A model generated the notes under the pieces. It ran no database searches and was not told the DNA's origin. It saw only the letters and a list, made by a program, of their open reading frames with translations. Position numbers and translations under genes: made by a program. This document shows, piece by piece, positions 52,307 through 62,107 of a stretch of 64,000 nt of DNA (within the stretch, counting starts at the first letter, position 1; the number at the start of each line of letters is the position of its first letter). The stretch comes from Sinorhizobium chiapasense (GTDB lineage Bacteria > Pseudomonadota > Alphaproteobacteria > Rhizobiales > Rhizobiaceae), in NCBI RefSeq assembly GCF_036488675.1, contig NZ_CP133148.1:2914001-2978000 (forward strand), given 5' to 3'.

Positions 52307-54019
52307 CTAAAACAGGAAGTAACGTTGTGCCATCGGCAGGACCGTCGCCGGCTCGCAGGTCAGCAGTTCGCCGTCGGCACGGACCTCGTAGGTTTCGGGG
52401 TCGACTTCCACATGCGGCGTCAGGCTGTTGTGGATCATCGACGCCTTGCCGATGCCGCCGCGGGTGTTCTGGACGGCGACGAGCTGCTTGGCGACTCCCA
52501 GCCGTCCCGCAAGCCCCGCATCGAGCGACGCCTGTGAGACGAAGGTGACGGATGAGTTGGTCCGGTTGCGGCCATAGGCTGCGAACATCGGCCGGTAGTG
52601 AACGGGCTGCGGCGTCGGGATCGAGGCGTTCGGATCGCCCATCGGTGCCGCGGCGATCGAGCCGCCGAGCAGCACCATGTCGGGCTTCACGCCGAAAAAG
52701 GCTGGGTTCCAGATGACGAGGTCGGCGCGCTTGCCGACTTCCAGCGAACCGATCTCATGGCTGAGGCCATGCGCGATCGCCGGGTTGATCGTGTACTTGG
52801 CGATGTAGCGCTTGACCCGAAAATTGTCGTTGTCGCCCTTCTCCTCTTTCAGCCGCCCGCGCTGGCGCTTCATCTTGTCGGCCGTCTGCCAGGTGCGGAT
52901 CGCCACTTCGCCGACGCGGCCCATGGCCTGGCTGTCCGACGAGATGATCGAGAAGGCGCCGATGTCATGCAGGATATCCTCTGCTGCGATCGTTTCCTTG
53001 CGGATGCGGCTTTCGGCAAAGGCGATGTCCTCCGGGATGGAGGGCGACAGATGATGGCAGACCATCAGCATGTCGAGATGCTCCGCCAGCGTGTTGAGCG
53101 TGTAGGGCCGCGTCGGATTGGTCGAAGACGGAATGACATTCGGCTGGCCACAGATCTTGATGATATCCGGCGCATGGCCGCCCCCCGCTCCTTCCGTATG
53201 GAAGGCATGGATCGTCCGGCCCTTGATCGCGGCGATCGTATCCTCGACGAAGCCGCTCTCGTTCAGCGTATCGGTGTGTATCATCGCCTGGACGTCATAT
53301 TCATCGGCGACCGACAGGCAGCAGTCGATCGCCGCTGGCGTCGTCCCCCAATCCTCGTGCAGCTTCAGCGAGGTGGCGCCGCCGAGCACCATTTCGACAA
53401 GCGCTCCGGGCAGTGAGGCATTGCCCTTGCCGGCAAAGGCGAGGTTCATGGGGAATGCATCAGCCGCCTCGATCATCCGGGCGATGTGCCAGGGACCTGG
53501 CGTGCAGGTCGTTGCGAGCGTGCCATGCGCGGGGCCGGTGCCGCCGCCGAGCATGCAGGTGAGACCGCTCATCAGCGCTTCCTCGATCTGCTGCGGGCAG
53601 ATGAAGTGGATATGGCTGTCCATGCCGCCGGCCGTGACGATCTTGCCCTCGCCGGCGATCACTTCCGTGCCCGGCCCGACGACGATCGTGACGCCCGGCT
53701 GCGTGTCCGGATTGCCGGCCTTGCCGATCGCCGCGATCCGTCCGTCCTTGAGGCCGATATCCGCCTTCACGACCCCCCAATGGTCGACGATCAGCGCGTT
53801 GGTGATCACGGTGTCGACCGCGCCGCCCTCGCGCGTGACCTGGCTTTGCCCCATGCCGTCGCGGATAACCTTGCCGCCGCCGAACTTCACCTCTTCGCCA
53901 TAGGTGGTGAAATCCTTCTCCACCTCGATGAAAAGCTCGGTATCGGCAAGGCGCACCTTGTCGCCCACCGTCGGACCGAACATGTTGGCATAGGCCGCGC
54001 GCGACATCTTGTAAGGCAT
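52307..54019 (-). CDS. ureC: Urease alpha subunit UreC
   Basis: 570 aa catalytic subunit. Nickel ligands and active-site residues are in place: His136 and His138 ([10 protein letters not shown]), carbamylated Lys219 ([12 protein letters not shown]), His248, His274, the mobile-flap Cys321-His322-His323 (MVCHHLSP), and the later Asp region [12 protein letters not shown]. It hydrolyses urea to ammonia and carbamate in the cytoplasm with UreA and UreB. It is 3 bp downstream of the GT29-like gene. Confidence 0.97.
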   Translation of the reverse strand: MPYKMSRAAYANMFGPTVGDKVRLADTELFIEVEKDFTTYGEEVKFGGGKVIRDGMGQSQVTREGGAVDTVITNALIVDHWGVVKADIGLKDGRIAAIGKAGNPDTQPGVTIVVGPGTEVIAGEGKIVTAGGMDSHIHFICPQQIEEALMSGLTCMLGGGTGPAHGTLATTCTPGPWHIARMIEAADAFPMNLAFAGKGNASLPGALVEMVLGGATSLKLHEDWGTTPAAIDCCLSVADEYDVQAMIHTDTLNESGFVEDTIAAIKGRTIHAFHTEGAGGGHAPDIIKICGQPNVIPSSTNPTRPYTLNTLAEHLDMLMVCHHLSPSIPEDIAFAESRIRKETIAAEDILHDIGAFSIISSDSQAMGRVGEVAIRTWQTADKMKRQRGRLKEEKGDNDNFRVKRYIAKYTINPAIAHGLSHEIGSLEVGKRADLVIWNPAFFGVKPDMVLLGGSIAAAPMGDPNASIPTPQPVHYRPMFAAYGRNRTNSSVTFVSQASLDAGLAGRLGVAKQLVAVQNTRGGIGKASMIHNSLTPHVEVDPETYEVRADGELLTCEPATVLPMAQRYFLF

Positions 54020-54022
54020 GGA

Positions 54023-54670
54023 TCAGGCTCCTTGGGCAAAGTCTGAAGACTGAGATTGATCGAGACGGCGAAGACGGCCTTCGGCGGCAAGCGCTTCGAC
54101 GTAGCGGCGCTCGGCCGCAAAGGGATGCCATTCCCAGCCGCCATGGCCGAAGCCGGCAAGCACGACATCGTCTCCGGGGCGGACGAAATCGGACAGGATG
54201 TCGGCGATCACCACCAGGCCGCTCGACGGCACGACATAGGGCGCCGGCGCGAACCGGGCGAGATCGCGATCGAGCCGCTCGTGCGTTTCCACCGGGATCA
54301 CCCGATGACGCCGGCCAGTCGCGCGAGCAAAAGCTTCGAAGCCTATCGTATAATCGTCGCAAAAATCGTCGAGATCCGGGTGCGTCTTCATAAGATCCGC
54401 CCGCATGGCCCCAAACTTCGCACCCGAACGGACGCTCCAGAACTCGCTCGCCCGCCGCACTGCATCGCTGGTCTTCCACCGTCCTCCACCGAGCATCGAC
54501 AGCGCAGGGCGACCGGTGTTGCAGACCGCGACAATGTCGGTTTTTGTGCCGCCCTTGCCGACCGAGCGGCAATCGTTGAAGCGGATGACGAGATCGGCGG
54601 CGTCGATCGCGGCGGCGGCGCCGTGCGCCACATCGCCATTGCCAACGATGGTGATGGTGCGGCCGCTCAA
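54023..54670 (-). CDS. Urease-operon accessory protein, GT29 sialyltransferase-like
   Basis: 215 aa. The start TITIVGNGDVAHGAAAAIDAADLVIRFNDCRSVGKGGTKTDIVAVCNTG resembles the sialylmotif L region of glycosyltransferase family 29 proteins (VGNG ... ID ... DLVIRFN ... GTKTD). The end has DDVVLAGFGHGGWEWHPFAAERRYVEALAAEGRLRRL. There is no signal peptide, so it acts in the cytoplasm. Similar genes sit in rhizobial urease operons and are annotated only as urease operon accessory proteins. It is packed 3 bp from both the LprI-like gene and ureC. No reaction can be assigned. Confidence 0.82.
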   Translation of the reverse strand: MSGRTITIVGNGDVAHGAAAAIDAADLVIRFNDCRSVGKGGTKTDIVAVCNTGRPALSMLGGGRWKTSDAVRRASEFWSVRSGAKFGAMRADLMKTHPDLDDFCDDYTIGFEAFARATGRRHRVIPVETHERLDRDLARFAPAPYVVPSSGLVVIADILSDFVRPGDDVVLAGFGHGGWEWHPFAAERRYVEALAAEGRLRRLDQSQSSDFAQGA

Positions 54671-54673
54671 CGG

Positions 54674-55096
54674 TCAGTTTCCACTCGGTTCGAGGAGTTG
54701 CTTCAATTCGGCTGTTCGCTTGCGGGTCAGCTCCGCCAGGCAACCTGAAACCAGCATCGGCTCCATAGAGCCGCCGCGCGCCTCGAACCCGGCCAGCTCG
54801 CACTGCCCGTCGCGGTAGCCGATCCAGGCCCGTTGCGCCTTCTTCAATGCCTCTTCCGCGCCGGGATAGGCGGCGTCGATTTCGCCGAGTTCCTTGTCCA
54901 TCGCCTTCATGGCAGCGACCGCCTGTTTGTAGACTTCATTCAGGTCGGCGTCGGCTTTGCCATAGTCCTGGCCAGCGCAGATATTCATGTCCATCTGCGT
55001 CACAGCGTTCTGGCAATCGACCGGTGGCTGTTCTTGCGCGGCTACCGAAAGCGCTGACAGCAGAAGCAAGCCGGATAGAGACGCGAACATCCTCAT
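54674..55096 (-). CDS. LprI-like periplasmic protein (DUF1311)
   Basis: 140 aa with a signal peptide ([18 protein letters not shown]) and the LprI/DUF1311 pattern: [34 protein letters not shown], then [49 protein letters not shown]. Four Cys likely pair. Family members include lysozyme inhibitors. Its start overlaps the ureB stop (ATGA), so it is translated with the urease genes although its product is exported. Confidence 0.9.
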   Translation of the reverse strand: MRMFASLSGLLLLSALSVAAQEQPPVDCQNAVTQMDMNICAGQDYGKADADLNEVYKQAVAAMKAMDKELGEIDAAYPGAEEALKKAQRAWIGYRDGQCELAGFEARGGSMEPMLVSGCLAELTRKRTAELKQLLEPSGN

Positions 55097-55398
55097 AGCT
55101 TGCCCATGATCGCCTGGCGGAAGCCAAACACCTCGCGCTTGCCTGAAAGCGGGATCAACGTCACTTGCCTCGTCTGGCCCGGCTCGAAGCGCACCGCGGT
55201 GCCGGCCGGAATGTCGAGTCGTCTGCCGCGGGCCGCCTCCCGATCGAAGATCAGGCCAGGGTTCGTCTCGGCGAAATGATAGTGGCTCCCCACCTGCACG
55301 GGACGGTCGCCGGAGTTGGAAACCTCGATCATGACGGTCTGGAAACCGATGTTCAGTTCGATCTCGCCTTCAGCTGCGATGATTTCGCCAGGAATCAT
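55093..55398 (-). CDS. ureB: Urease beta subunit UreB
   Basis: 101 aa. Typical start [16 protein letters not shown], then [18 protein letters not shown] and [33 protein letters not shown]. Structural subunit of urease. Overlaps the LprI-like gene by 4 bp. Confidence 0.96.
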   Translation of the reverse strand: MIPGEIIAAEGEIELNIGFQTVMIEVSNSGDRPVQVGSHYHFAETNPGLIFDREAARGRRLDIPAGTAVRFEPGQTRQVTLIPLSGKREVFGFRQAIMGKL

Positions 55399-55410
55399 GT
55401 CCTCTCCTCT

Positions 55411-55665
55411 TCAAGCCGCTCGACCGTCCGCGCAACCTTGCGGCTTCAACACGCGCTCCGTCGACGCCGGATATTTCGCAAGCATCGCAGCCGGACGGAC
55501 CGGCCGGCGAACCAGTTCGCCGCTGCAATTCGGGCAGATTCCGCCAAGCCTCGCCTCGGCACAATCGGCACAGAAGGTGCATTCGAACGTGCAGATCATG
55601 GCCTCCCGGTTCTCGGGCGGCAGGTCGCGATCACAGCATTCGCAGTTCGGGCGTAAGCTCAGCAT
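55411..55665 (-). CDS. DUF1272 zinc-ribbon-like protein
   Basis: 84 aa. Residues 1-45 match DUF1272: LRPNCECCDRDLPPENREAMICTFECTFCADCAEARLGGICPNCSGEL, with eight Cys arranged as zinc-ribbon pairs. The C-terminal tail is unrelated. Function unknown; metal binding is likely. It lies between ureA and ureB, 12 bp before ureB. Confidence 0.88.
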   Translation of the reverse strand: MLSLRPNCECCDRDLPPENREAMICTFECTFCADCAEARLGGICPNCSGELVRRPVRPAAMLAKYPASTERVLKPQGCADGRAA

Positions 55666-55728
55666 GGTTTTCCCTCAACGTTGACGGCGGGTCCGGTCAG
55701 AAGTCGCTCCGCACTCTTCCGCCGTGTC

Positions 55729-56031
55729 CTAGCGGATCGGTTCGTGTACCGTGACGAGCTTCGTCCCATCCGGAAACGTCGCCTCGATCTGAATGTCATG
55801 GATCATTTCGGGGATCCCTTCCATGACCTGGTCGCGGGTCAGCACATGCGCGCCGGCTTCCATCAGCTCGGCCACGGAACGCCCGTCCCGCGCACCTTCG
55901 ACGACGAAATCGGTGATGAGAGCGATCGCTTCCGGATGGTTGAGCTTCACGCCACGCTCCAGCCTCCGGCGCGCGACCATCGCCGCCATGGAAATCAACA
56001 GCTTGTCCTTTTCGCGCGGGGTGAGATTCAT
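55729..56031 (-). CDS. ureA: Urease gamma subunit UreA
   Basis: 100 aa, exactly the family length. Start [39 protein letters not shown] and end [21 protein letters not shown]. Smallest structural urease subunit. 26 bp after ureD. Confidence 0.97.
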   Translation of the reverse strand: MNLTPREKDKLLISMAAMVARRRLERGVKLNHPEAIALITDFVVEGARDGRSVAELMEAGAHVLTRDQVMEGIPEMIHDIQIEATFPDGTKLVTVHEPIR

Positions 56032-56057
56032 GCGTCGCCGTCCAATGAATTGTGGGA

Positions 56058-56891
56058 TCAGAGAGTCCAGACTTTCGGCACAGACGCATCGTTGCGCAAG
56101 TGCGAAATAACCGGAACGAGAACTTTTCTAAGTGCGAATCCGTCGGTCGCAGCGATACGCGCGACCAGCTTGTCGCGACCGGCAACCTGAACATGGCTGA
56201 CACCGGCATTCGCGTGGCTGCCGAGCGTGCCTCGCAGCCTGGGCAGCATCGCTTCGCAATCCGTTCCGACATAAAGCAATGTCGCAAAAGCAGCCGCGCC
56301 GCCGAGCACCACGGAACGCTCTGCAAGTGCGGCGATATCATTGGCAAGCGTCAGGTTCTCCGCATGCAGCAGCCGGCCACCGCTTCTCACCCGCCAGCGA
56401 TCACGAAGGAGACCAGCCTGCACCACTTCGCCCATGGCTTTGCGGCCGAGAAGAACGGCCTCGACCGCCAGAAAGGTTGCATCTCCGGCGAGCTCGACCT
56501 CCAGGGAACGCGACAAGGATGCGCAATTGAAAAGGATGGTTTCCTGCGGAAGCCAATCGACCCGGCTTCCGCCAGCAACAGAGATCCGCGTGGAGATATC
56601 GGCCGTTCCCGCACTTGCCTTGTAGATTTTTTCGCAGGCCTGCGTCGTCAACGTCAATGCCGTGCCCTCGCCCGCCTCGAACGCCCAGGTCATCCGGTCG
56701 CCGCCTGTGATGCCCCCCGAAGAATTGATCAGCACCGCTTCAAGCGACGCATCAAAGGTCTTTGGCAGACGGATCTTGGCGCAGCCTTCCTGATAGAGTT
56801 CGGCGATAGCCGTACGGCCGCTCCGGGATTTGGCAACGAGCCGCCCTTTTCCCCACGCCCGCTGCGGAGCGATGATTGCTGCATCATTCAT
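56058..56891 (-). CDS. ureD: Urease accessory protein UreD
   Basis: 277 aa. Motifs [61 protein letters not shown], and [22 protein letters not shown] are standard. It binds apo-urease and recruits UreF and UreG. The start at 56891 ([18 protein letters not shown]) is the normal one; upstream codons to 57140 are not conserved in character. First gene of the urease operon. Confidence 0.95.
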   Translation of the reverse strand: MNDAAIIAPQRAWGKGRLVAKSRSGRTAIAELYQEGCAKIRLPKTFDASLEAVLINSSGGITGGDRMTWAFEAGEGTALTLTTQACEKIYKASAGTADISTRISVAGGSRVDWLPQETILFNCASLSRSLEVELAGDATFLAVEAVLLGRKAMGEVVQAGLLRDRWRVRSGGRLLHAENLTLANDIAALAERSVVLGGAAAFATLLYVGTDCEAMLPRLRGTLGSHANAGVSHVQVAGRDKLVARIAATDGFALRKVLVPVISHLRNDASVPKVWTL

Positions 56892-57181
56892 GAAACGCCG
56901 TTGGATACTTTTGCGACACACGGCATGCGTCGATGGCGGTATCGTCCGCGAGCCGCCCCCCAAAGTCAAGACGTTGTTTCGCAAGGCGAATTCGCGAGGG
57001 ATTTGGCGCGACGCTTGTTGCTTATGCCACCCTTTCCGGCGGTCACGACCGGCGAACAAGACGGTGACGTTGTCGACGACCTCATGCCGTTTACGATCGG
57101 TTTCTTCCGTCGCGGTCGGCCCGCTTGCCGTGAAAAGCAAAAGGGCGCCGCTCGGGCGCCCCCCACTCTTTCGCTCGAAGA
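56892..57181. other. Urease promoter region
   Basis: 290 bp between ureD and the hydrolase/peroxidase gene. It holds the terminator of the latter at 57139-57161 and must contain the ureD promoter. No NtrC-type or sigma54 (GG-N10-GC) site was recognised with confidence. Confidence 0.45.
57139..57161 (-). terminator. Rho-independent terminator of the Tat-exported hydrolase gene
   Basis: Arms gggcgcc (57143-57149) and ggcgccc (57155-57161) with a 5 bp loop; on the minus strand TTTTGCTTTT follows (57133-57142). Lies 20 bp after the stop. Confidence 0.85.
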
Positions 57182-58174
57182 CTAGGACCGTGCGAATTCG
57201 AGCAGGTCTTGGTTGAGCTGATCCTTGTGGGTGTCGGTGATGCCGTGCGGAGCACCGGGATAGACCTTCACCACGGCCTGCGGGATGAGTTTCTTCGAGG
57301 CCCGCGCCGCCGCGTCGATCGGCACGATCTGGTCGTCGTCGCCATGGATGATCAGGGTCGGCACGTCGAACTTCTTCAGGTCCTCGGTAAAGTCGGTCTG
57401 CGAGAAGGCGACGATCGAGTCGTAGGTGTTCTTGTGGCCACCCATCATGCCCTGCAGCCAGAAGCTGTCGATCATGCCCTGCGAGACCTTGGCGCCCGGA
57501 CGGTTGAAGCCGAAGAACGGCCCGGAGGCGATGTCCTTGTAGAGTTGCGAGCGGTCGACGACACTTGCCGCCTGGAGATTGTCGAACACCTCCTTCGGCA
57601 GCCCGCCGGGGTTGGTGTCGGTCTTGACCATCAACGGCGGCACCGCCGAGATCAGCCCGGCCTTGGCGACGCGCTTGGTGCCGTGGCGGCCGATATAGCG
57701 GGAGATCTCGCCGCCGCCGGTCGAAAAGCCGGCGAGGAAGATGCCGGTCAAGTCCAGTTGTTCGATCAGTTCGGCGAGATCGTCGGCATAGTGGTCCATG
57801 TCGTTGCCGTCCCAGGGCTGGCTGGAGCGGCCATGGCCGCGGCGGTCATGGGTGATGACGCGGAAGCCGTTGTTGGCGAGGTGGAAGGCCTGCGCCTCCC
57901 AGCTGTCGGAAGACAGCGGCCAGCCGTGGCTGAGCACGATGACCGGGCCGTCCTTCGGACCCCAGTCCTTGTAGTAGATTTCGACGCCGTCGCGGGTGAC
58001 GATCCTGCTGCCCATGGTCCTTGCTCCTTCGCTGGTTATGGTGGTGGTCTTCGCGGTACTTGCCGCCGAAGTCGGGCGTGCAGCAGATACTGCCGCGGCG
58101 GCGCCGAGAGTGCCAGCCAGTACGTTTCTTCGAGAGATGCCGTTCGTCATTGCGCTTGCCCTTGTCGTCGTCAT
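57182..58174 (-). CDS. cpo: Tat-exported alpha/beta hydrolase, chloroperoxidase type
   Basis: 330 aa. Twin-arginine signal at residues 13-21 (SRRNVLAG) followed by a hydrophobic Ala-rich stretch, so it is exported folded. The body is a cofactor-free haloperoxidase-type alpha/beta hydrolase: oxyanion [16 protein letters not shown], nucleophile Ser151 in GFSTGG, acid in HGDDDQIVP (Asp280/281), His310 in GAPHGIT. A secreted peroxidase of this kind, induced by oxidative stress, is known in S. meliloti. Divergent from ohrR with two operator-like palindromes between. GGGAG six bases before the ATG supports the start. Confidence 0.9.
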   Translation of the reverse strand: MTTTRASAMTNGISRRNVLAGTLGAAAAVSAARPTSAASTAKTTTITSEGARTMGSRIVTRDGVEIYYKDWGPKDGPVIVLSHGWPLSSDSWEAQAFHLANNGFRVITHDRRGHGRSSQPWDGNDMDHYADDLAELIEQLDLTGIFLAGFSTGGGEISRYIGRHGTKRVAKAGLISAVPPLMVKTDTNPGGLPKEVFDNLQAASVVDRSQLYKDIASGPFFGFNRPGAKVSQGMIDSFWLQGMMGGHKNTYDSIVAFSQTDFTEDLKKFDVPTLIIHGDDDQIVPIDAAARASKKLIPQAVVKVYPGAPHGITDTHKDQLNQDLLEFARS

Positions 58175-58213
58175 GGGATGCTCCCTTGTTCGTTACTCAT
58201 TCCGCTCATATCT

Positions 58214-58228
58214 CACGATTAAATCGTG
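58214..58228. promoter_or_regulatory. OhrR-type operator 1
   Basis: CACGATTAAATCGTG is a perfect 15 bp palindrome (6 bp arms, TAA centre) 39 bp upstream of the hydrolase start; followed by cacgat. Fits the AT-centred palindromes bound by OhrR/MarR proteins. Confidence 0.7.
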
Positions 58229-58267
58229 CACGATATTTATAATGACGAATTCGGCGTGTCAATACCT

Positions 58268-58282
58268 TGCGATTAGATCGTG
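58268..58282. promoter_or_regulatory. OhrR-type operator 2
   Basis: TGCGATTAGATCGTG resembles operator 1 (core CGAT-TAG-ATCG at 58270-58280) and is likewise followed by aacgat. It lies about 41 bp upstream of ohrR and suggests autoregulation. Confidence 0.6.
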
Positions 58283-58323
58283 AACGATTTATTTTATCCT
58301 GTGATCAAATCTGAGTTGGAACA

Positions 58324-58776
58324 ATGACCAAGGCAGACAGCCCCTCTCACGAAGATCTTATGAAACTCGACAATTTTCTGTGCTTCGCGATCTATTCGAC
58401 GAACCACGCGTTTACGCGTGTCTACAAGCCGCTGTTGGACGAGTTGGACCTCACCTATCCGCAATATCTCGTGATGGTCGTCCTTTGGGAAAAAGACGAC
58501 CAGACCGTCGGCAGTTTGGGCGAAAGGCTTTTTCTGGAATCGAGCACGCTCACACCCATGCTGAAGCGCCTCGAAGCCATGGGCTACATATCGCGGGCCC
58601 GGGATCGGACCGACGAACGACAAGTGCGCGTGAAATTGACCGAAAGCGGCCGCGCCCTGCGGACAAAGGCTGACAATGTTCCGTATGGGATTGCCAGCGC
58701 CACGGGGATGGAGCCTGCGGAACTCGTCCGGCTCAAGCAGGAGATCGCGACGCTGCGTACGTCGCTGCTGAGGTAA
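58324..58776 (+). CDS. ohrR: OhrR-type MarR regulator of organic peroxide response
   Basis: 150 aa MarR-family protein. The sensing Cys20 lies in [12 protein letters not shown], the position of the reactive Cys of OhrR. Dimer tyrosines are in [15 protein letters not shown]; the winged helix is [28 protein letters not shown] with the [10 protein letters not shown] wing. Oxidation of Cys20 by organic peroxides would release DNA. It is divergent from the exported hydrolase gene, its likely target. Confidence 0.93.
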   Translation: MTKADSPSHEDLMKLDNFLCFAIYSTNHAFTRVYKPLLDELDLTYPQYLVMVVLWEKDDQTVGSLGERLFLESSTLTPMLKRLEAMGYISRARDRTDERQVRVKLTESGRALRTKADNVPYGIASATGMEPAELVRLKQEIATLRTSLLR

Positions 58777-58840
58777 GGCGCGCTATCCAGGCGATGACGC
58801 ATGCGCATCGCGACTGCATGTGCACGGCTGTCACAGGAAC

Positions 58841-58870
58841 AAAAAAGACCCGGCGCTTCCACGCCGGGTC
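58841..58870 (-). terminator. Terminator of the liv operon
   Basis: Arms gacccggcg (58847-58855) and cgccgggtc (58862-58870), 6 bp loop; TTTTTT on the minus strand at 58841-58846. 25 bp after the livK stop. Confidence 0.92.
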
Positions 58871-58895
58871 CTCCAAAAGCGGAACGAAATGACGA

Positions 58896-60014
58896 CTACT
58901 CGTTCTGGAAGTAGCTGTACTTGCCGTCGTCACCCTTCTTCCAGGTGTACATGACGTAGTCCGGGCGGGTGATGTCGCCCTTTTCGTCGTAGCCGAGTTC
59001 GCCGATCGCCGTGTTGAACGGACCCTTGGCCTTGATGGCTTCGGCAACGGCCTGCGGATCGTTGCCGCCGGCAGCCTTCGCGCCTTCAGCGATCACCTGG
59101 AGAGCCGCATAGGCATAGAGCGTGTAGGCTTCCGGTTCGAAGCCGGCAGTGCGGAACTTCTCGACGAGGTCCTTGGCATTTGGGTTCTTGCGCGGATCCG
59201 GCGAGAAGGTCATCAGCGTGCCGTCAACGGCATCACCGGCGATCGAGGCCAGTTCGTTCGAGACGATGCCGTCACCCGACATCATCGTTGCCTTCAGGCC
59301 CTGGTCCTTCATCTGGCGCATGATCAGGCCAGCTTCCGTGTGCAGACCGCCGTAATAGACGATGGAAACGCCGGCCTGCTTCATCTTCGCGATCAGCGCG
59401 GAGAAGTCCTTGTCACCCGTGTTGATACCTTCGTAGAGCGCTTCGGTGAGGCCGGCTTCGTTCATTGCCTTCTTGGTTTCATCGGCAAGGCCCTGGCCAT
59501 AGGGGGTCTTGTCGTGAACGACGGCGATCTTCGCGTCCTTGAAGTTGGCGGCGAGGTAGGCACCGGCAACCGCACCCTGCTGGTCGTCGCGACCGCAAGT
59601 ACGGAACGTGTTCCACAGGCCGCGCTCAGTGAACTGCGGGTTCGTGGAGGCCGGCGTGATCTGCAGGAGGCCGTTCTCGGCGTAGATTTCCGAAGCCGGG
59701 ATGGATACGCCCGAGTTGAAGTGGCCGACGACGAACTTCACGCCGTCAGCAACGAATTTGTTGGCGACCGAAACGCCCTGCTTGGCGTCGGACACGTCGT
59801 CGCCGAGCACAACCTTGATCTGTTCACCGTTGATGCCGCCTGCAGCGTTGATATCGGCAGCCGCCTGTTCCGCACCTTTCTGAAGCTGCGCACCGAACGC
59901 AGCATTCGGGCCGGTCAACGGGCCGGCAACACCGACCAGAATGTCAGCCCACGCAGAGCCGCTAAAGGCGACCATTGCCGTCAGCGCAACGGCCGACAAA
60001 AGAGACTTTTTCAT
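58896..60014 (-). CDS. livK: Branched-chain amino acid binding protein LivK/BraC
   Basis: 372 aa family 4 solute-binding protein. Signal peptide residues 1-22 ([19 protein letters not shown]). The mature start [40 protein letters not shown] is typical, with two Cys expected to form the family disulfide. It binds Leu, Ile, Val and related amino acids. Start at 60014; the upstream codons to 60116 are not a signal peptide. It is last in the operon, 113 bp after the DUF6867 gene with a stabilising hairpin between. Confidence 0.94.
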   Translation of the reverse strand: MKKSLLSAVALTAMVAFSGSAWADILVGVAGPLTGPNAAFGAQLQKGAEQAAADINAAGGINGEQIKVVLGDDVSDAKQGVSVANKFVADGVKFVVGHFNSGVSIPASEIYAENGLLQITPASTNPQFTERGLWNTFRTCGRDDQQGAVAGAYLAANFKDAKIAVVHDKTPYGQGLADETKKAMNEAGLTEALYEGINTGDKDFSALIAKMKQAGVSIVYYGGLHTEAGLIMRQMKDQGLKATMMSGDGIVSNELASIAGDAVDGTLMTFSPDPRKNPNAKDLVEKFRTAGFEPEAYTLYAYAALQVIAEGAKAAGGNDPQAVAEAIKAKGPFNTAIGELGYDEKGDITRPDYVMYTWKKGDDGKYSYFQNE

Positions 60015-60078
60015 CTTGTTACTCCCAATAATCGAGCGGGTCTCGTTTCCAAGCCTGCGCAATGCCCACCTTAATTGC

Positions 60079-60100
60079 GCCGGTGTTCTTTCGCACCGGC
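60079..60100 (-). other. Hairpin between DUF6867 gene and livK
   Basis: Arms gccggtg (60079-60085) and caccggc (60094-60100), 8 bp loop, no T run on either side. It lies in the leader of livK and may shield the livK mRNA, which fits the need for more binding protein than permease. Confidence 0.45.
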
Positions 60101-60127
60101 CGCAATCGACCGGCACGCGCTGTTCCC

Positions 60128-60472
60128 TTATTTGGTCTTCCAGGAGAAGGGCGACGCCTTCTCATAGAGCCAGTAGTAGTTATTGGTCATTTGCCTGGTT
60201 CGGTAGTATCGGAAACCGGCGGTAGCAAACAACAAAAGCACGATCGTGTCCACGATATAGTACTGCAGGCTGAACATCGTGCCACCGAAAAGAGCGTGAT
60301 GAATGAAGCGGATAGCCCAACCCAGCAGCGCCACGTAGAGCAGCAGCCGCGGAAAGTTGTGCCACGTATCGGCGACGCTCTTGCCCGTCCGCCAGGCGGT
60401 CCAGCCACCCAGCACACAGGTGATGAATAGAAACTGCCAGATGGAGGCTTCTTCGTAGAGAATTCCCTGCAT
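60128..60472 (-). CDS. DUF6867 membrane protein of the liv operon
   Basis: 114 aa with three membrane helices (about 10-28 [17 protein letters not shown], 42-60 [15 protein letters not shown], 68-88 [17 protein letters not shown]) and an aromatic tail ([16 protein letters not shown]). It matches the small conserved protein found inside liv operons of Rhizobiales. Function unknown; a link to the LivHM permeases is inferred from constant position. 25 bp after livF. Confidence 0.85.
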   Translation of the reverse strand: MQGILYEEASIWQFLFITCVLGGWTAWRTGKSVADTWHNFPRLLLYVALLGWAIRFIHHALFGGTMFSLQYYIVDTIVLLLFATAGFRYYRTRQMTNNYYWLYEKASPFSWKTK

Positions 60473-60497
60473 GTCACTTAACTCCAGGCGCGGCGCG

Positions 60498-61223
60498 TCA
60501 ATGGCGGCCGCCTTCGAGATAGGCCGAGCGGACCTCCGGATTGGCGAGAAGATCCTTGCCCGTGCCGCTCATGGTCACCCTGCCGTTGACCAGAACGTAG
60601 CCGCGGTCTGACAGCTTCAGCGCTGCGAAGGCGTTCTGTTCGACCAGGAATACGGTGAGGCCCTCTTGCTTGTTGAGCTTCTTGATCGCCTCGAAAATGC
60701 CCTTAACGATCAGCGGCGCAAGGCCGAGCGAAGGCTCGTCAAGCAACAGCAGCTTCGGTCGGGCCATCAGGGCGCGCCCGATCGACAACATCTGCTGTTC
60801 GCCGCCCGATAGTGTGCCGCCGCGCTGGGCCTGGCGCTCCTTGAGCCGCGGAAAGAGCGTGAAGACCTTCTCCACGTCTTCCTTGAAATGCTTCAGATCG
60901 TCGAGGCTCGCCCCCATTTGGAGATTCTCGAGCACCGTCATGCGCGGGAAGATCCGCCGTCCTTCCGGCGATTGCGCGATCCTGAGGCGTGCGATCTCAT
61001 GGGTCGGCAGACGCGTGATATCCTGACCCTCGAAGAAGACGGACCCGGTGCGGGCCTGCGGCCGGCCGCAGATCGTCATCATCAGCGTCGATTTACCAGC
61101 GCCATTTGCACCGATCAGCGAAACTATTTCCCCACGGTTGACCTCGACATCGACGCCGTTCAGCGCGCGGATGTTGCCGTAATAGGTCTCGACACCTCTC
61201 ACATTCAGCAGCGGAGCAGTCAT
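60498..61223 (-). CDS. livF: Branched-chain amino acid ABC ATPase LivF
   Basis: 241 aa. Walker A GANGAGKST (38-46), signature LSGGEQQMLSIGRAL, Walker B LLLLDEPSLGLAP, switch LVEQNAFAAL. Overlaps livG by 4 bp. Confidence 0.95.
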   Translation of the reverse strand: MTAPLLNVRGVETYYGNIRALNGVDVEVNRGEIVSLIGANGAGKSTLMMTICGRPQARTGSVFFEGQDITRLPTHEIARLRIAQSPEGRRIFPRMTVLENLQMGASLDDLKHFKEDVEKVFTLFPRLKERQAQRGGTLSGGEQQMLSIGRALMARPKLLLLDEPSLGLAPLIVKGIFEAIKKLNKQEGLTVFLVEQNAFAALKLSDRGYVLVNGRVTMSGTGKDLLANPEVRSAYLEGGRH

Positions 61224-62107
61224 TGCCTGGTGCCTCCCTGCTCGCCTTCGATTTCCTCGATCTGTTCGATCACCTCTTCAACCTCTTCGTCCTCGACACC
61301 CAGATAGGCCGCAATGACCCTTGGATCGCTCTTCACGAAATCCGGATTGCCGTCGGAAATCTTCTGGCCATATTCGAGCACGACCACGTGATCGGAGATC
61401 TCCATCACCACCGACATGTCGTGCTCGATCAACAGTATGGATGTGCCGGTATCGCGACGGATGCCCTGCAACAGCTCGTTGAGCGCATGCGATTCGCGCG
61501 GGTTGAGGCCGGCCGCTGGCTCATCGAGGCAGAGAAGCTCCGGCTCTGTGCACATGGCGCGGGCAATCTCGAGCCGCCGCTGCGCACCATAGGGCAGGTC
61601 GCCGGCCGGATCGTCGGCGCGGTCTATCAGTGACGCCCTTTCGAGCCAATGCCTGGCGAACTCGATGGCCTCCTTGGACGCCTGACGATAGGCCGGGAAG
61701 CCAACCAGGCCGAGGAAGGTGTAGCCGGACGCCAGCATCAGCTTGTTGTGCTGAGCGACAAGCAGGTTTTCCAGAACCGTCATGCCCGAGAACATCCGTA
61801 TGTTCTGGAACGTGCGCGCCACCTTGGCCTGCTTGGTGATCTCGAAATCGGGTAGGCGTTCCAGCAGATACTCCTTGCCGGACCGCTGGCGCATGGTGAT
61901 CATGCCCATCGTCGGCTTGTAGAAGCCGGTGATGCAGTTGAACACCGTCGTCTTGCCCGCTCCGTTCGGGCCGATCAGGGCGGTGATGTCGCCGCGCCCG
62001 GCCTCAAAGGAGAAGTCGTTGATGGCCATGAGACCGCCGAAGCGCATCGACAGGTGCTCGACCTTGAGAATGGGATCATTTGTCATTGTGCTAGTCTCGG
62101 GGGCCAT
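61220..62107 (-). CDS. livG: Branched-chain amino acid ABC ATPase LivG
   Basis: 295 aa. Walker A GPNGAGKTT, signature LPYGAQRRLEIARAM, Walker B LLCLDEPAAGLNP, switch LLIEHDMSVVM; the tail is acidic (EDEEVEEVIEQIEEIEGEQ), longer than usual. The start at 62107 overlaps the livM stop by one base (TGATG) and has GGAAGG nine bases upstream; 62086 is an alternative. Confidence 0.94.
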   Translation of the reverse strand: MAPETSTMTNDPILKVEHLSMRFGGLMAINDFSFEAGRGDITALIGPNGAGKTTVFNCITGFYKPTMGMITMRQRSGKEYLLERLPDFEITKQAKVARTFQNIRMFSGMTVLENLLVAQHNKLMLASGYTFLGLVGFPAYRQASKEAIEFARHWLERASLIDRADDPAGDLPYGAQRRLEIARAMCTEPELLCLDEPAAGLNPRESHALNELLQGIRRDTGTSILLIEHDMSVVMEISDHVVVLEYGQKISDGNPDFVKSDPRVIAAYLGVEDEEVEEVIEQIEEIEGEQGGTRQ

